This document shows, in pieces, positions 1-7,792 of a DNA stretch of 64,000 nt. The notes below the pieces were generated by a model. It worked only from the letters and a program-made list of their open reading frames with translations. It did no database searches and was not told the DNA's origin. The translations under genes and the position numbers were made by a program. The stretch is from Streptomyces sp. NBC_00273 (GTDB lineage Bacteria; Actinomycetota; Actinomycetes; Streptomycetales; Streptomycetaceae). The stretch covers positions 5,890,001 to 5,954,000 of the forward strand of contig NZ_CP108067.1 of assembly GCF_036178145.1 (NCBI RefSeq), read 5' to 3'. Each line of letters opens with the position of its first letter. Positions within the stretch are counted from its first letter, which is position 1.

Positions 1-238
1 CCAGCTGATCGCCTACTGCCGGGCCGAGTACGACCAGGGCGGGGAGGTCCTCTCGATCCCGGCCGCCGGGGGCGCCCCCACCGTGCTCCTGCGCCACCCG
101 TCGGGCCCCTCCTCCCGGATCGAGAGCACCTTCTTTTCTCCGAAGATCGACTACGTGGACGGGCGTTTCTTCATCTCCACGTACCGACTGATGGCCCAGG
201 ACACGGAGGAGAAGCTCCTGATGGCCTTCGGCAAGTGA
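1..238 (+). CDS. PQQ-like beta-propeller membrane protein, C-terminal fragment
   Basis: The 5' part lies outside the window; the last 78 codons are visible and end in TGA at 236-238. The visible tail aligns with the C-terminus of the next gene: a GG-x-V-L/I-S-I strand, then SRIET/ESTF, then DGRFFIST matching the neighbour's NGKFFISR. The two are therefore tandem paralogues, 43 bp apart and on the same strand, probably co-transcribed. By homology the product should be a membrane-anchored propeller with an extracytoplasmic domain of unknown role. Function is inferred only from the paralogue. Confidence 0.75.
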   Translation, partial: QLIAYCRAEYDQGGEVLSIPAAGGAPTVLLRHPSGPSSRIESTFFSPKIDYVDGRFFISTYRLMAQDTEEKLLMAFGK

Positions 239-281
239 GAACGCGTCCGAGCAGCCGCCCACCGAGAGGCAACAGCAACCG

Positions 282-1997
282 ATGAGTATCCCGCCGCCCC
301 CCAGCCAGCCGCCGTCCGGCGGCTTCGGCGCGCCGCAGGACCCGCCGCCGGGCGGGTTCGGCGCGCCCGTGCCGCCGTCCGGCCCGGCCGCGCCGCAGGC
401 CGGGCCCGCGCAGCAGCAACCGCCGGCCGTGCAGCCCGCGTACGGGTACCCGCAGACCGGGCCCGGCTACGGCTACCCGCAGCAGCCCGGCACCCCGTCG
501 CCGTACGGGGCCCCCGGCGCCCCCGTGCCCGCCCCGCAGCCCGCGGCCCCGGCCGCGGCCGCCGGCAACGCCAAGCGCACCCAGCTGACGATCGTCGGCG
601 CGGCCGTCCTGGCCATCGCCCTCATCGTCGGCGGAGGCCTCTGGTACACCTCCGGCGACGGCGGCGGGAACAAGGCCGAGGGCAACCCGAGCGCCTCCCC
701 GGGCAACGACAAGCCCCAGGACTACGTGCCCGGCGCCGAGAAGGTGCCCGGCAACCCGAAGTCGAAGCCGCTGCTCAACCTGCCGAGCCCGGTCCCCGCC
801 GACGTCGCCTCCGTCGCCGGCTCCTGGCTGACCGACTCCACCTACGCCAAGTCCGATCTGGGGAAGGTCGTCGGCTACAACCTCGTCGACGGCGGCAAGA
901 AGTGGGAGCTGCCCTTCCCCGGCGAGCTCTGCGAAGCGACCACGCACGTCAGCGAGAACAAGACGGCGGTCATCTTCAAGCCCACCCAGCCGACGCCCGA
1001 GAAGCGGGCCGTCCCCTGCTCCGAGGTCGGCGTCATCGACCTGGAGAGCGGCAAGCTCGTCTGGTCCGGCAACGCCAAGAGCGCCACCGGCGGCGACAAG
1101 CCCGTCGCGTTCTCCAGCGTCACCCTCAGCGGCAAGACGGTCGCCGCGGCCGGCGTCTCCGGGGGCGGCGCCGCCTGGAACCTCACCGACGGCAAGTCCC
1201 TGTGGCTGCCCAAGGTCGACGCAGAAGGCTGCCGTGACATCGGCTACGGCGGTGGCGAGGCACTCGCCGCCATCCGCAAGTGCGGCCAGAGCCCCAACTA
1301 CACGCTGTACGGGCAGCTCCTCGACCCGGCCACCGGCGCGCCCACGGCCTCGTACAAGCTCTCCCCGGGCATCGAGGACGCGAACATCGTCGCCACCAAG
1401 CCCCTGATCGTGGCGGCCGACGTCGGCAAGACCGCGAAGAACGGCACGAAGATCAGCGACCTCTTCGTCGTCGACCCCAAGGGCGAGCTGAAGGCCCGCA
1501 TCCCGCTCGCCTCCGGAGACTTCGGCGCCAAGTGCGGATCCGAGGTCGAGGAGTGCTCGAACATGGTGGTCGGCAACGGCAAGATCTACCTGCCGTCGTA
1601 CGAGCACCAGGGCCAGGCCTCCGGCAGCCGCACCAACGAGCTGCTCTCCTTCGACCTGGAGACCGGCAAGCAGACCACCGACCGCGCCGACGCGGGCGAG
1701 CGGTTCACGATGTCCCCGCTGCGCATGGACGGGTCGAACGTCATCGCCTACAAGTTCCCCCCGTACGACAAGGGCGGTCAGATCGTCAGCATCGACGGCA
1801 GGACGATGAAGGAGACCGTCCTCATGGCGAACCCGGACGACAAGGCGAGCAACCGCATCGAGACCGGCTTCTCGTTCGATCACTCCGAGTACCGCTTCCA
1901 CAACGGCAAGTTCTTCATCTCGCGCAGGATCGCCGCCAAGCCGTGGGGGGAGAAGGCCGACCCGGAGTACCTCTTCGTCTCCTTCAGCGCGAGCTGA
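282..1997 (+). CDS. Membrane-anchored PQQ-like beta-propeller protein
   Basis: 571 aa. Residues 1-98 are a Pro/Gly/Gln-rich cytoplasmic segment with GFGAP and GYPQ repeats. One transmembrane helix lies at about 102-122 and a roughly 445-residue outside domain follows. That domain has recurring blades of the PQQ enzyme-repeat type (for example YNLVDGGKKWELPFP, FDLETGKQT, VIDLESGKLVWSG), which usually form a beta-propeller used for scaffolding or ligand binding rather than quinoprotein catalysis. ATG at 282 follows a GAGAGG-like ribosome site. It is a tandem paralogue of the truncated upstream gene. Many Streptomyces proteins with this plan are uncharacterised; I cannot assign a ligand. Confidence 0.8.
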   Translation: MSIPPPPSQPPSGGFGAPQDPPPGGFGAPVPPSGPAAPQAGPAQQQPPAVQPAYGYPQTGPGYGYPQQPGTPSPYGAPGAPVPAPQPAAPAAAAGNAKRTQLTIVGAAVLAIALIVGGGLWYTSGDGGGNKAEGNPSASPGNDKPQDYVPGAEKVPGNPKSKPLLNLPSPVPADVASVAGSWLTDSTYAKSDLGKVVGYNLVDGGKKWELPFPGELCEATTHVSENKTAVIFKPTQPTPEKRAVPCSEVGVIDLESGKLVWSGNAKSATGGDKPVAFSSVTLSGKTVAAAGVSGGGAAWNLTDGKSLWLPKVDAEGCRDIGYGGGEALAAIRKCGQSPNYTLYGQLLDPATGAPTASYKLSPGIEDANIVATKPLIVAADVGKTAKNGTKISDLFVVDPKGELKARIPLASGDFGAKCGSEVEECSNMVVGNGKIYLPSYEHQGQASGSRTNELLSFDLETGKQTTDRADAGERFTMSPLRMDGSNVIAYKFPPYDKGGQIVSIDGRTMKETVLMANPDDKASNRIETGFSFDHSEYRFHNGKFFISRRIAAKPWGEKADPEYLFVSFSAS

Positions 1998-2032
1998 CGG
2001 GGCCGCGCCGATCCCGTACGGCACCGCGCAGG

Positions 2033-2064
2033 AGCCCCCGAACGGTCCGCACCGATCGGGGGCT
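2033..2064 (+). terminator. Hairpin terminator after the PQQ-propeller gene
   Basis: A perfect 9-bp stem (AGCCCCCGA pairing with TCGGGGGCT) encloses a 14-nt loop, 36 nt after the stop codon. There is no long U-tract, as usual in Streptomyces. Confidence 0.7.
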
Positions 2065-2140
2065 TCTGCGCGGTATCGCCCTCGCACCGTCGAACAAGCG
2101 TGTAGCTTGCCGGGTCAGAAGGGTGGGGGGTGCTTCCTCA

Positions 2141-2833
2141 ATGGGCGTACGGGTCGTCGTGGTCGACGAGCACCGGCTGCTGGCCGAGGCGCTCGCCTCT
2201 GCCCTGAAGCTGCGCGGGCACCGGGTACTGGCCGCCGCAGCGCCGGCGGCGGGCGCCGCCGAGCTGGTCATCAGCCGCGCGCCGGAGGTCTGCCTGCTCG
2301 GTACCGCCACCCCCGCCGAGCCGGGGATCTTCGAGCCCGTCGTCCGCATCAAGCGGGAGCGCCCGCAGATCGCCGTGGTCGTCCTGGGCCCGGTGCCCAG
2401 CCCGCGCGGGATCGCGGCCGCCTTCGCCGCCGGCGCCTCGGGGTACGTACGCCAGGACGAGCGCATCGAGGGCGTGGAGCGGGCGCTGGCCAAGGCCAGG
2501 GCGGGGGAGGTGGCGATCGCTCCGCAACTGCTGCAGGGAGCCTTCGCCGAGCTGCTGAACCCCGCCGCCCAGCCCGACGACGAGGGGAGCCGGCTGCTGC
2601 GGCTGCTCACCCCGCGCGAGGTCGAGGTGCTCGTCCGGGTCGCCGAGGGCGAGGACACCCGGCTGATCGCCGCGGGCATGGAGATCGCCCCGAGCACCGC
2701 CCGTACGCACGTGCAGCGGGTGCTGATGAAGCTGGGCGTGGGGTCGAGGCTGGAGGCGGCCGCGCTGGCCGCCCGCACCGGTCTGCTGGACCGGGCGCTG
2801 CCCACGCTGCCGTCCACCGCCGCGCACGGCTGA
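2141..2833 (+). CDS. LuxR/NarL-type regulator with degenerate receiver domain
   Basis: 230 aa from ATG 2141; the open frame extends far upstream, but this ATG starts exactly at the receiver beta-1 strand (VRVVVVDEH). The N-terminal receiver fold keeps the acidic pair D9/E10. The phosphoacceptor aspartate is replaced by Gly (LLGTATP, about residue 54) and the invariant Lys by Gln (GYVRQD, about 105). The C-terminal LuxR HTH (LTPREVEVLVRVAEG, then IAPSTARTHVQRVLMKLGV) is intact. It therefore probably binds DNA without canonical phosphorylation. No histidine kinase is adjacent. It lies 113 bp upstream of galE on the same strand. Targets are unknown. Confidence 0.85.
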   Translation: MGVRVVVVDEHRLLAEALASALKLRGHRVLAAAAPAAGAAELVISRAPEVCLLGTATPAEPGIFEPVVRIKRERPQIAVVVLGPVPSPRGIAAAFAAGASGYVRQDERIEGVERALAKARAGEVAIAPQLLQGAFAELLNPAAQPDDEGSRLLRLLTPREVEVLVRVAEGEDTRLIAAGMEIAPSTARTHVQRVLMKLGVGSRLEAAALAARTGLLDRALPTLPSTAAHG

Positions 2834-2946
2834 CGTACCGGCCGGGGCCGGGCCCCCGATTTCCCCGTGAGCGCAGAATCGGGTAAGCCAGTGTCCAAGC
2901 ACGCGCACGTACCCGCGCGTGCTCCCGCGCGAGAGGCAGTAGGCGA

Positions 2947-3906
2947 GTGAGCAAGTACCTGGTAACCGGTGGCGCAGGATACGTCGGCAGCGTGGTCGCC
3001 GCCCACCTTCTGGAGGCCGGCCACGAGGTCACCGTCCTCGACGACCTGAGCACGGGCTTCCGCGTGGGGGTCCCGGAGGGCGCCACCTTCATCGAGGGCC
3101 GGATCCAGGACGCGGCCCGGTACGTGGACGGCTCCTACGAGGCGGTGCTGCACTTCGCGGCCTCCTCGCAGGTCGGCGAGTCCGTGGTGAACCCGGGCAA
3201 GTACTGGGAGAACAACGTCGGCGGGACGCTGGCCCTGCTGGCCGCGATGCGCGGGGCGGGCGTGCGCAAGCTGGTGTTCTCCTCCACCGCCGCCACCTAC
3301 GGGGAGCCGACGGAGGGCCTGCTGACGGAGGCCTCGGTGACCGCGCCGACCAACCCGTACGGTGCCTCGAAGCTGGCCGTCGACCACATGATCGCGGGGG
3401 AGTGCGCGGCGCACGGCCTGGCCGCGGTCTCCCTGCGCTACTTCAACGTGGCCGGTGCCTACGGGCAGTTCGGTGAGCGCCACACGCCCGAGACGCACCT
3501 GATCCCGCTGGTCCTCCAGGTCGCGCTCGGCGAGCGGGAGTCGATCTCGGTGTTCGGCGAGGACTACCCGACCCCGGACGGCACCTGCGTGCGCGACTAC
3601 ATCCACGTCGCCGACCTCGCAGAGGCCCACCTGGCCGCCCTGCAGGCCGCCACCGGCGGGGAGCACCTGATCTGCAACCTGGGCAACGGCAACGGGTTCT
3701 CGGTCCGCGAGGTCGTCGAGACCGTCCGCAAGGTCACCGGCCGGGAGATCCCCGAGGTGGTCGCCCCGCGCCGGGCCGGCGACCCGGCGATGCTCGTCGC
3801 CTCCGCGCGCACGGCCCACGAGCGCCTCGGCTGGACCCCGAGCCGCCCGGACCTCACGGGGATCATCACGGACGCGTGGAACTTCGCGCGTACGCACACC
3901 TCCTGA
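2947..3906 (+). CDS. galE: UDP-glucose 4-epimerase
   Basis: 319 aa, extended short-chain dehydrogenase/reductase family. It interconverts UDP-glucose and UDP-galactose in the cytoplasm using bound NAD. The nucleotide-binding motif TGGAGYVG is at residues 7-14. The catalytic Ser lies in FSSTAATYG and the YxxxK motif is Y138 to K142 (NPYGASK). The substrate loop [10 protein letters not shown] is present. The start is GTG 2947, which begins directly with the Rossmann strand SKYLVTGG; no earlier in-frame start keeps a normal length. A monocistronic unit is likely, since a strong hairpin follows. It is separate from a gal operon, so a housekeeping role in wall or glycan precursor supply is inferred. 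Confidence 0.93.
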   Translation: MSKYLVTGGAGYVGSVVAAHLLEAGHEVTVLDDLSTGFRVGVPEGATFIEGRIQDAARYVDGSYEAVLHFAASSQVGESVVNPGKYWENNVGGTLALLAAMRGAGVRKLVFSSTAATYGEPTEGLLTEASVTAPTNPYGASKLAVDHMIAGECAAHGLAAVSLRYFNVAGAYGQFGERHTPETHLIPLVLQVALGERESISVFGEDYPTPDGTCVRDYIHVADLAEAHLAALQAATGGEHLICNLGNGNGFSVREVVETVRKVTGREIPEVVAPRRAGDPAMLVASARTAHERLGWTPSRPDLTGIITDAWNFARTHTS

Positions 3907-3960
3907 ACCTCCTGAACCTTCCGGAGCTCCGGTATCCGTCCGGACCTCCCCCGGTCCTGC

Positions 3961-3993
3961 GCGCCCCCCGCACCCCGATCGGTGCGGGGGGCG
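3961..3993 (+). terminator. Strong hairpin terminator after galE
   Basis: A 13-bp perfect GC stem (CGCCCCCCGCACC with its complement) has a 6-nt loop and lies 55 nt after the galE stop. Confidence 0.85.
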
Positions 3994-4405
3994 TGTGCGT
4001 GTCGGGTGTGCGCCGCGGACGGGCGCTGCGCGCGGGCGCCCGGCGTGCACGCGCCGGGTGAAATGCCCCCCGTGCAACTGCCCGCGGCACACGCCGGTAC
4101 CGGCACCGCCATCAGGACCTTCGGCGTGGGCGATTTCCAGCCACCGCGGAAGAGGTTGGGAACGCCCGCGCCGGAAAATCCCTGGGAAAACTTCTGCTAT
4201 TCGGCCAACCGTCGGAGGCCCCCGGCCCTACGCTGATGCGTGACACCGGTGGGGGCCGGTGTTGATTCAGGGGTCGAGACAAGTCGGGTACGTCGTCCGG
4301 TCCGGGGTAGTGCAGATATGTCACGGCGGCGGCCGGGGCAGCTGCGGATCACCCGGTCCGGGCGCCGTACCCGCCGTCGTCCGTTCCCCTACCCTTGGGG
4401 GTTTT
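3994..4405. other. Intergenic region upstream of the second response regulator
   Basis: About 410 bp without a convincing coding frame. I see a weak inverted repeat (ACACCGG with CCGGTGT, 4243-4262) and a TACGCT hexamer at 4229-4234 that could be a -10 element, but no matching -35. The A/T-richer stretch around 4130-4205 is the likeliest promoter area for the downstream regulator. Confidence 0.35.
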
Positions 4406-5176
4406 GTGGTTCGTATCCGGGTTCTCGTCGTCGACGATCACCGCATCTTCGCCGAATCGCTCGCAGCCGCGCTCGCGGCCGAGCCGGACGTGGACGTGTC
4501 CGCGGCCGGCAGCGGCCCCGCCGCGCTGCGCTGCCTCGAACGCGCGGCGGCCGAGGGCCGTCGCTTCGACGTCCTGCTGGTCGACGCCGATCTCGGCGCG
4601 GTCCCGGGGGCCGTGCCCGCCCAGCGGGAGTCCGGCTCCGGGCCACCGCCGCCGCCCGGCTCGGACGGGATCGCGCTGGTCGCAGGGGTGCGGGTGTCCC
4701 ACCCCGGGGTCCGCACCGTCGTGCTCGCCGAGCGCGACGATCCCCGCCGGGCCGCCCTCGCGCTCCAGGCGGGAGCCTCGGGCTGGGTGGCTAAGGACTG
4801 TTCGCTCTCCCGGCTGCTGGCCGTGATCCGAGGGGTCCTGCGCGAGGAGACCCACTTGCCTCCGGCACTGCTCACCGGGGTGCTCCGGGAACTGACCGCG
4901 GCGCGCAAGCACCGTACGGACAGCGAGCGGCTGGTGGAGTCGCTGACCCCGCGGGAACACGAAGTGCTGCGCTGCATGGTGGCGGGGCTGGGCCGCAAGG
5001 ACGTGGCGGCGCGGCTGTTCCTGTCCCCGCACACGGTCCGCACCCACATGCAGAACGTGCTGGGCAAGCTCGGGGTGCACTCCACGCTGGCCGCCGTGGC
5101 ACTGGCCCGGCGGGCCGGCGTACGGCCGGCCGACCTAGCCGGGGATGTTGTCGAACGGAGCGGTCAACTGGCGTAG
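4406..5176 (+). CDS. NarL/FixJ-type response regulator with proline-rich insert
   Basis: 256 aa from GTG 4406, just before VRIRVLVVDDH and preceded by GGGGG; longer in-frame starts add sequence unlike any receiver. The receiver keeps D10/D11, the phosphoacceptor D60 (LLVDADLG) and K130 (GWVAKD). It carries an unusual insert of about 20 residues after D60 with a PPPPP run, in the loop that normally leads to alpha-3. The LuxR HTH is at about 185-245 (LTPREHEVLRCMVAG, LSPHTVRTHMQNVLGKLGV). No kinase is adjacent. Its 3' end overlaps the convergent tamR by 42 bp, so the two messages could pair. Confidence 0.87.
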   Translation: MVRIRVLVVDDHRIFAESLAAALAAEPDVDVSAAGSGPAALRCLERAAAEGRRFDVLLVDADLGAVPGAVPAQRESGSGPPPPPGSDGIALVAGVRVSHPGVRTVVLAERDDPRRAALALQAGASGWVAKDCSLSRLLAVIRGVLREETHLPPALLTGVLRELTAARKHRTDSERLVESLTPREHEVLRCMVAGLGRKDVAARLFLSPHTVRTHMQNVLGKLGVHSTLAAVALARRAGVRPADLAGDVVERSGQLA

Positions 5177-5632
5177 CAGCCCGGCGAGATCGCCGCGCTG
5201 ACTCTGCGAGAGCTGGGCCAGGATCGCCCGTTCCTGGGCCAGCAGCCCGGCGAGGGCCTGGTCAGCGCGGTCCCGGCCCTCGGGGGTGAGCCGCACCAGG
5301 ACCCCCCGGCGGTCGTTGGGGTCCGGGAGCCGTTCGACGAGGCCCTTCTTGGCGAGCCGGTCGATGCGGTTGGTCATGGTGCCGGAGGTGACCAGGGTCT
5401 GGGTCAACAGCTGGCCGGGGGAGAGCTGGTAGGGCGCGCCGGCGCGGCGCAGCGACGTCAGGACGTCGAACTCCCACGGCTCCAGGCCGTGCTCGGAGAA
5501 GGCCAGCCTGCGGGCCCGGTCGAGATGACGCGCGAGCCTGCTGACGCGGCTCAGTACCTCGAGCGGTTCCACGTCGAGGTCAGGGCGCTCCCGCCGCCAT
5601 GCCGCCACCAGTCGGTCGACCTCGTCCTCCAT
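5135..5632 (-). CDS. tamR: MarR-family regulator TamR
   Basis: 165 aa, MarR family. A winged helix with the hallmark wing DPNDRRGVLVRLT is preceded by the recognition helix TSGTMTNRIDRLAKKG. ATG 5632 (MEDEVDRLVAAW) gives the usual MarR length; an upstream in-frame ATG would add a non-conserved leader. It is divergent from tam, with an 18-bp MarR-type palindrome between them. This is the arrangement described for Streptomyces TamR, which represses tam and responds to citrate, aconitate and isocitrate-type ligands, tying citric acid cycle flux to oxidative stress. Family and motif are seen; ligand specificity is taken from the known orthologue. The 3' end overlaps the convergent regulator gene. 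Confidence 0.88.
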   Translation of the reverse strand: MEDEVDRLVAAWRRERPDLDVEPLEVLSRVSRLARHLDRARRLAFSEHGLEPWEFDVLTSLRRAGAPYQLSPGQLLTQTLVTSGTMTNRIDRLAKKGLVERLPDPNDRRGVLVRLTPEGRDRADQALAGLLAQERAILAQLSQSQRGDLAGLLRQLTAPFDNIPG

Positions 5633-5680
5633 GCCGATCAGTGTAAGGGGTCTGTCGATGTGAAGTCTCTTCATACCGAG

Positions 5681-5713
5681 TATCTCGATCACGAGTATCT
5701 TGACATCGAGATA
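5681..5713. promoter_or_regulatory. Tandem MarR-type operators between tamR and tam
   Basis: The best site is an 18-bp imperfect palindrome at 5696-5713 (TATCTTGACATCGAGATA). A second, weaker inverted repeat CTCG-ATCA-CGAG sits just beside it at about 5683-5694 and shares the TATCTCGA half. Both lie in the 160-bp divergent spacer, 50-80 bp from each start, and fit autoregulation plus control of tam by TamR. Confidence 0.75.
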
Positions 5714-5792
5714 TAAATGAAGCGAGCATGGGGCATGGAGGGGGCCGGAACGGATTCCGCTTCCGATCGCCCGCCAGCAGGGAGGCTCGAAC

Positions 5793-6650
5793 ATGTATTC
5801 CGATACCGCGCGCGCCGGGACCCCCACGTCCACCGCGCCCTCCGCCCCCACCTGGGATCCCCAGCAGTACCTCCGGCACTCGGGCCACCGCACACGGCCC
5901 TTCCTCGACCTGCTCACCCGGATACCCGAGCTCCCCCAGCGCCCCGCCCGCATCGCCGACCTCGGCTGCGGCCCCGGCAACGTCACCACCCTCCTCACCG
6001 AGCGCTGGCCCGAGGCCCGCATCACGGGCTTCGACCTCTCCCCGGAGATGCTCGACCGCGCCACCGCGGAGTATGCCGGGCCCACCCCCGGCGGCGGCGG
6101 CCTCGACTTCCGCCACGGGGACCTCGCCACCTGGCTCCCCGAGGAGCCCTACGACCTGATCGTCTCCAACGCCGCCCTGCAGTGGGTCCCCGGCCACCCC
6201 GGCTCCTTCGGAGCCTGGATCAACGGCCTGCGCCCCGGCGGCACCTTCGCCTTCCAGATCCCCGGCAACTTCACGGCCCCCAGCCACGCCCTGCTCGCCG
6301 AGCAGTGCGACACCCCGCGCTGGCGGGCCCGGCTCGCCGGTCACGGCGCCCGCTACGTCCATCTCCTCGAACCCGCCGAATACCTCGCCCGGTTCACCGA
6401 GCTCGGCTGCGCCGCCGACATCTGGGAGACCACCTACTACCAACTGCTCCAGGGCCCCGACCCCGTGCTCGACTGGGTCAAGGGCACCGCCCTGCGGCCC
6501 GTCCTCACCGCCCTCGGCGACGACCGGGACGCCGTGGACGCCTTCCTCACCGAATACCGTGACCGGCTTCGCGCGGCCTATCCGACCGGCCCGCGCGGCA
6601 CCGTCTTTCCGTTCCGCCGCATCTTCGCCGTAGCCCGCAAGGAGGCATGA
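5793..6650 (+). CDS. tam: Trans-aconitate 2-methyltransferase
   Basis: 285 aa class I SAM-dependent methyltransferase of the Tam family. It methylates trans-aconitate, a spontaneous isomer that inhibits aconitase. The SAM motif ADLGCGPGNVTTLL is at about 55-68, the motif II region GFDLSPEML follows, and the family signature NAALQWVPGHP is present. A GGAGG ribosome site lies 7 nt before ATG 5793. It is divergent from tamR across shared operators and overlaps the next gene by ATGA, so the VOC protein is translationally coupled. The N-terminus has about 20 low-complexity residues before WDPQQYL. Confidence 0.9.
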   Translation: MYSDTARAGTPTSTAPSAPTWDPQQYLRHSGHRTRPFLDLLTRIPELPQRPARIADLGCGPGNVTTLLTERWPEARITGFDLSPEMLDRATAEYAGPTPGGGGLDFRHGDLATWLPEEPYDLIVSNAALQWVPGHPGSFGAWINGLRPGGTFAFQIPGNFTAPSHALLAEQCDTPRWRARLAGHGARYVHLLEPAEYLARFTELGCAADIWETTYYQLLQGPDPVLDWVKGTALRPVLTALGDDRDAVDAFLTEYRDRLRAAYPTGPRGTVFPFRRIFAVARKEA

Positions 6651-7045
6651 CCGTGCTGACCGCAGTCGACCACGTGCAACTCGCCGCGCCGCCGGAATCG
6701 GAGGACCGGCTCCGCGCGTACTACACCGACGTCCTCGGTATGACCGAGATCCCCAAGCCGCCGGGCCTCGCCGCCCGTGGGGGTTGCTGGTTCGCCGCCG
6801 GGCCCGTCCAGCTGCACCTGGGCGTCGAGGAGGACTTCCGGCCCGCCCGCAAGGCCCATCCGGGGCTACGGGTGACCGACATCGACGCGTACGCGAGCAG
6901 ACTGCGGGAGCGGGGGGCCAAGGTGGTCTGGGACGACGACCTACCGGGCCACCGCCGCTTCTATTCCGAGGACCCCGTCGGCAACCGGCTCGAATTCCTG
7001 GAACGGCACCACCCGGAACCGGCAGCACTGGAGCCCTGCGCCTAA
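6647..7045 (+). CDS. VOC-superfamily (glyoxalase/bleomycin-resistance fold) protein
   Basis: 132 aa, a single vicinal-oxygen-chelate unit of two beta-alpha-beta-beta-beta modules. It starts with DHVQLAAPP and ends with DPVGNRLEFLE, which carries the conserved Glu of the metal site; H9 supplies another likely ligand. Its start overlaps the tam stop (ATGA), so it is probably made with Tam. Whether it handles a related dicarboxylate or simply detoxifies is unknown. Confidence 0.8.
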   Translation: MTVLTAVDHVQLAAPPESEDRLRAYYTDVLGMTEIPKPPGLAARGGCWFAAGPVQLHLGVEEDFRPARKAHPGLRVTDIDAYASRLRERGAKVVWDDDLPGHRRFYSEDPVGNRLEFLERHHPEPAALEPCA

Positions 7046-7055
7046 GACGCACGAC

Positions 7056-7101
7056 ACGACGGCGCCCCGCCACCGGATCTCCGGTGACGGGGCGCCGTCG
7101 T
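7056..7101. terminator. Bidirectional hairpin between convergent VOC and TetR genes
   Basis: A near-perfect stem of about 22 bp (ACGACGGCGCCCCG... with its complement) has a tiny loop, placed between stops at 7045 (+) and 7118 (-). Confidence 0.85.
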
Positions 7102-7117
7102 GGTCCGCGTACGGGGC

Positions 7118-7792
7118 TCAGTTCTTGCGCCGGCCCACCAGCTGCGGCTTCGACTCCAGCCCGTCCAGCCCGTGCCAGGCCAGATTCACCAGGTGCGCCG
7201 CGACCTCCGCCTTCTTGGGCCTGCGCACGTCCAGCCACCACTGCCCGGTCAGCGCCACCATTCCGACCAGCGCCTGCGCGTACAAAGGGGCCAGCTTGGG
7301 GTCAAAGCCCCGCGCCTTGAACTCCAGCCCCAGGATGTCCTCGACCTGCGTGGCGATGTCGCTGATCAGCGAGGCGAAGGTGCCGGTCGACTGGGCGACC
7401 GGGGAATCCCGCACGAGGATCCGGAAACCGTCCGTGTACGACTCGATGTAGTCCAGCAGCGCGAACGCCGCCTGCTCCAGCAGCTCCCGCGGGTGCCCGG
7501 CCGTCAGCGCGCCCGTCACCCCGTCCAGCAGCTGGCGCATCTCCCGGTCCACGACGACCGCGTACAGGCCCTCCTTGCCGCCGAAGTGCTCGTACACCAC
7601 CGGCTTGGACACCCCGGCCTTCGCCGCGATCTCCTCCACCGAGGTGCCTTCGAAGCCCTTCTCGGCGAACAGCGTCCGGCCGATGTCCAGCAGTTGTTGG
7701 CGCCGCTCCGCGCCCGTCATCCGGACCCGGCGGCCGCGCCTGGGCTTGTCGCTGCTGGAATTACTGCCGTCGATCGCCACGCCCCCCATCAT
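7118..7792 (-). CDS. TetR-family regulator coupled to the acyl desaturase
   Basis: 224 aa (223 if the second ATG is used). The N-terminal TetR HTH is RRQQLLDIGRTLF, then VEEIAAKAGVSKPVVYEHFGG; the C-terminal half is a helical ligand-binding domain. The start overlaps the desaturase stop (ATGA at 7789-7792), so it is translated from the desaturase message. The order desaturase then TetR, with tandem operators before the desaturase, suggests an autoregulated circuit sensing acyl-CoA or membrane fluidity. The ligand is inferred, not shown. Confidence 0.85.
   Translation of the reverse strand: MMGGVAIDGSNSSSDKPRRGRRVRMTGAERRQQLLDIGRTLFAEKGFEGTSVEEIAAKAGVSKPVVYEHFGGKEGLYAVVVDREMRQLLDGVTGALTAGHPRELLEQAAFALLDYIESYTDGFRILVRDSPVAQSTGTFASLISDIATQVEDILGLEFKARGFDPKLAPLYAQALVGMVALTGQWWLDVRRPKKAEVAAHLVNLAWHGLDGLESKPQLVGRRKN

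Noticed and set aside
171..2087. Very long open frames on the opposite strand of the PQQ gene and of many others
   Set aside because: High-GC codon bias creates shadow frames; they lack ribosome sites and show Arg/Gly/Ala-biased translations without domain features.
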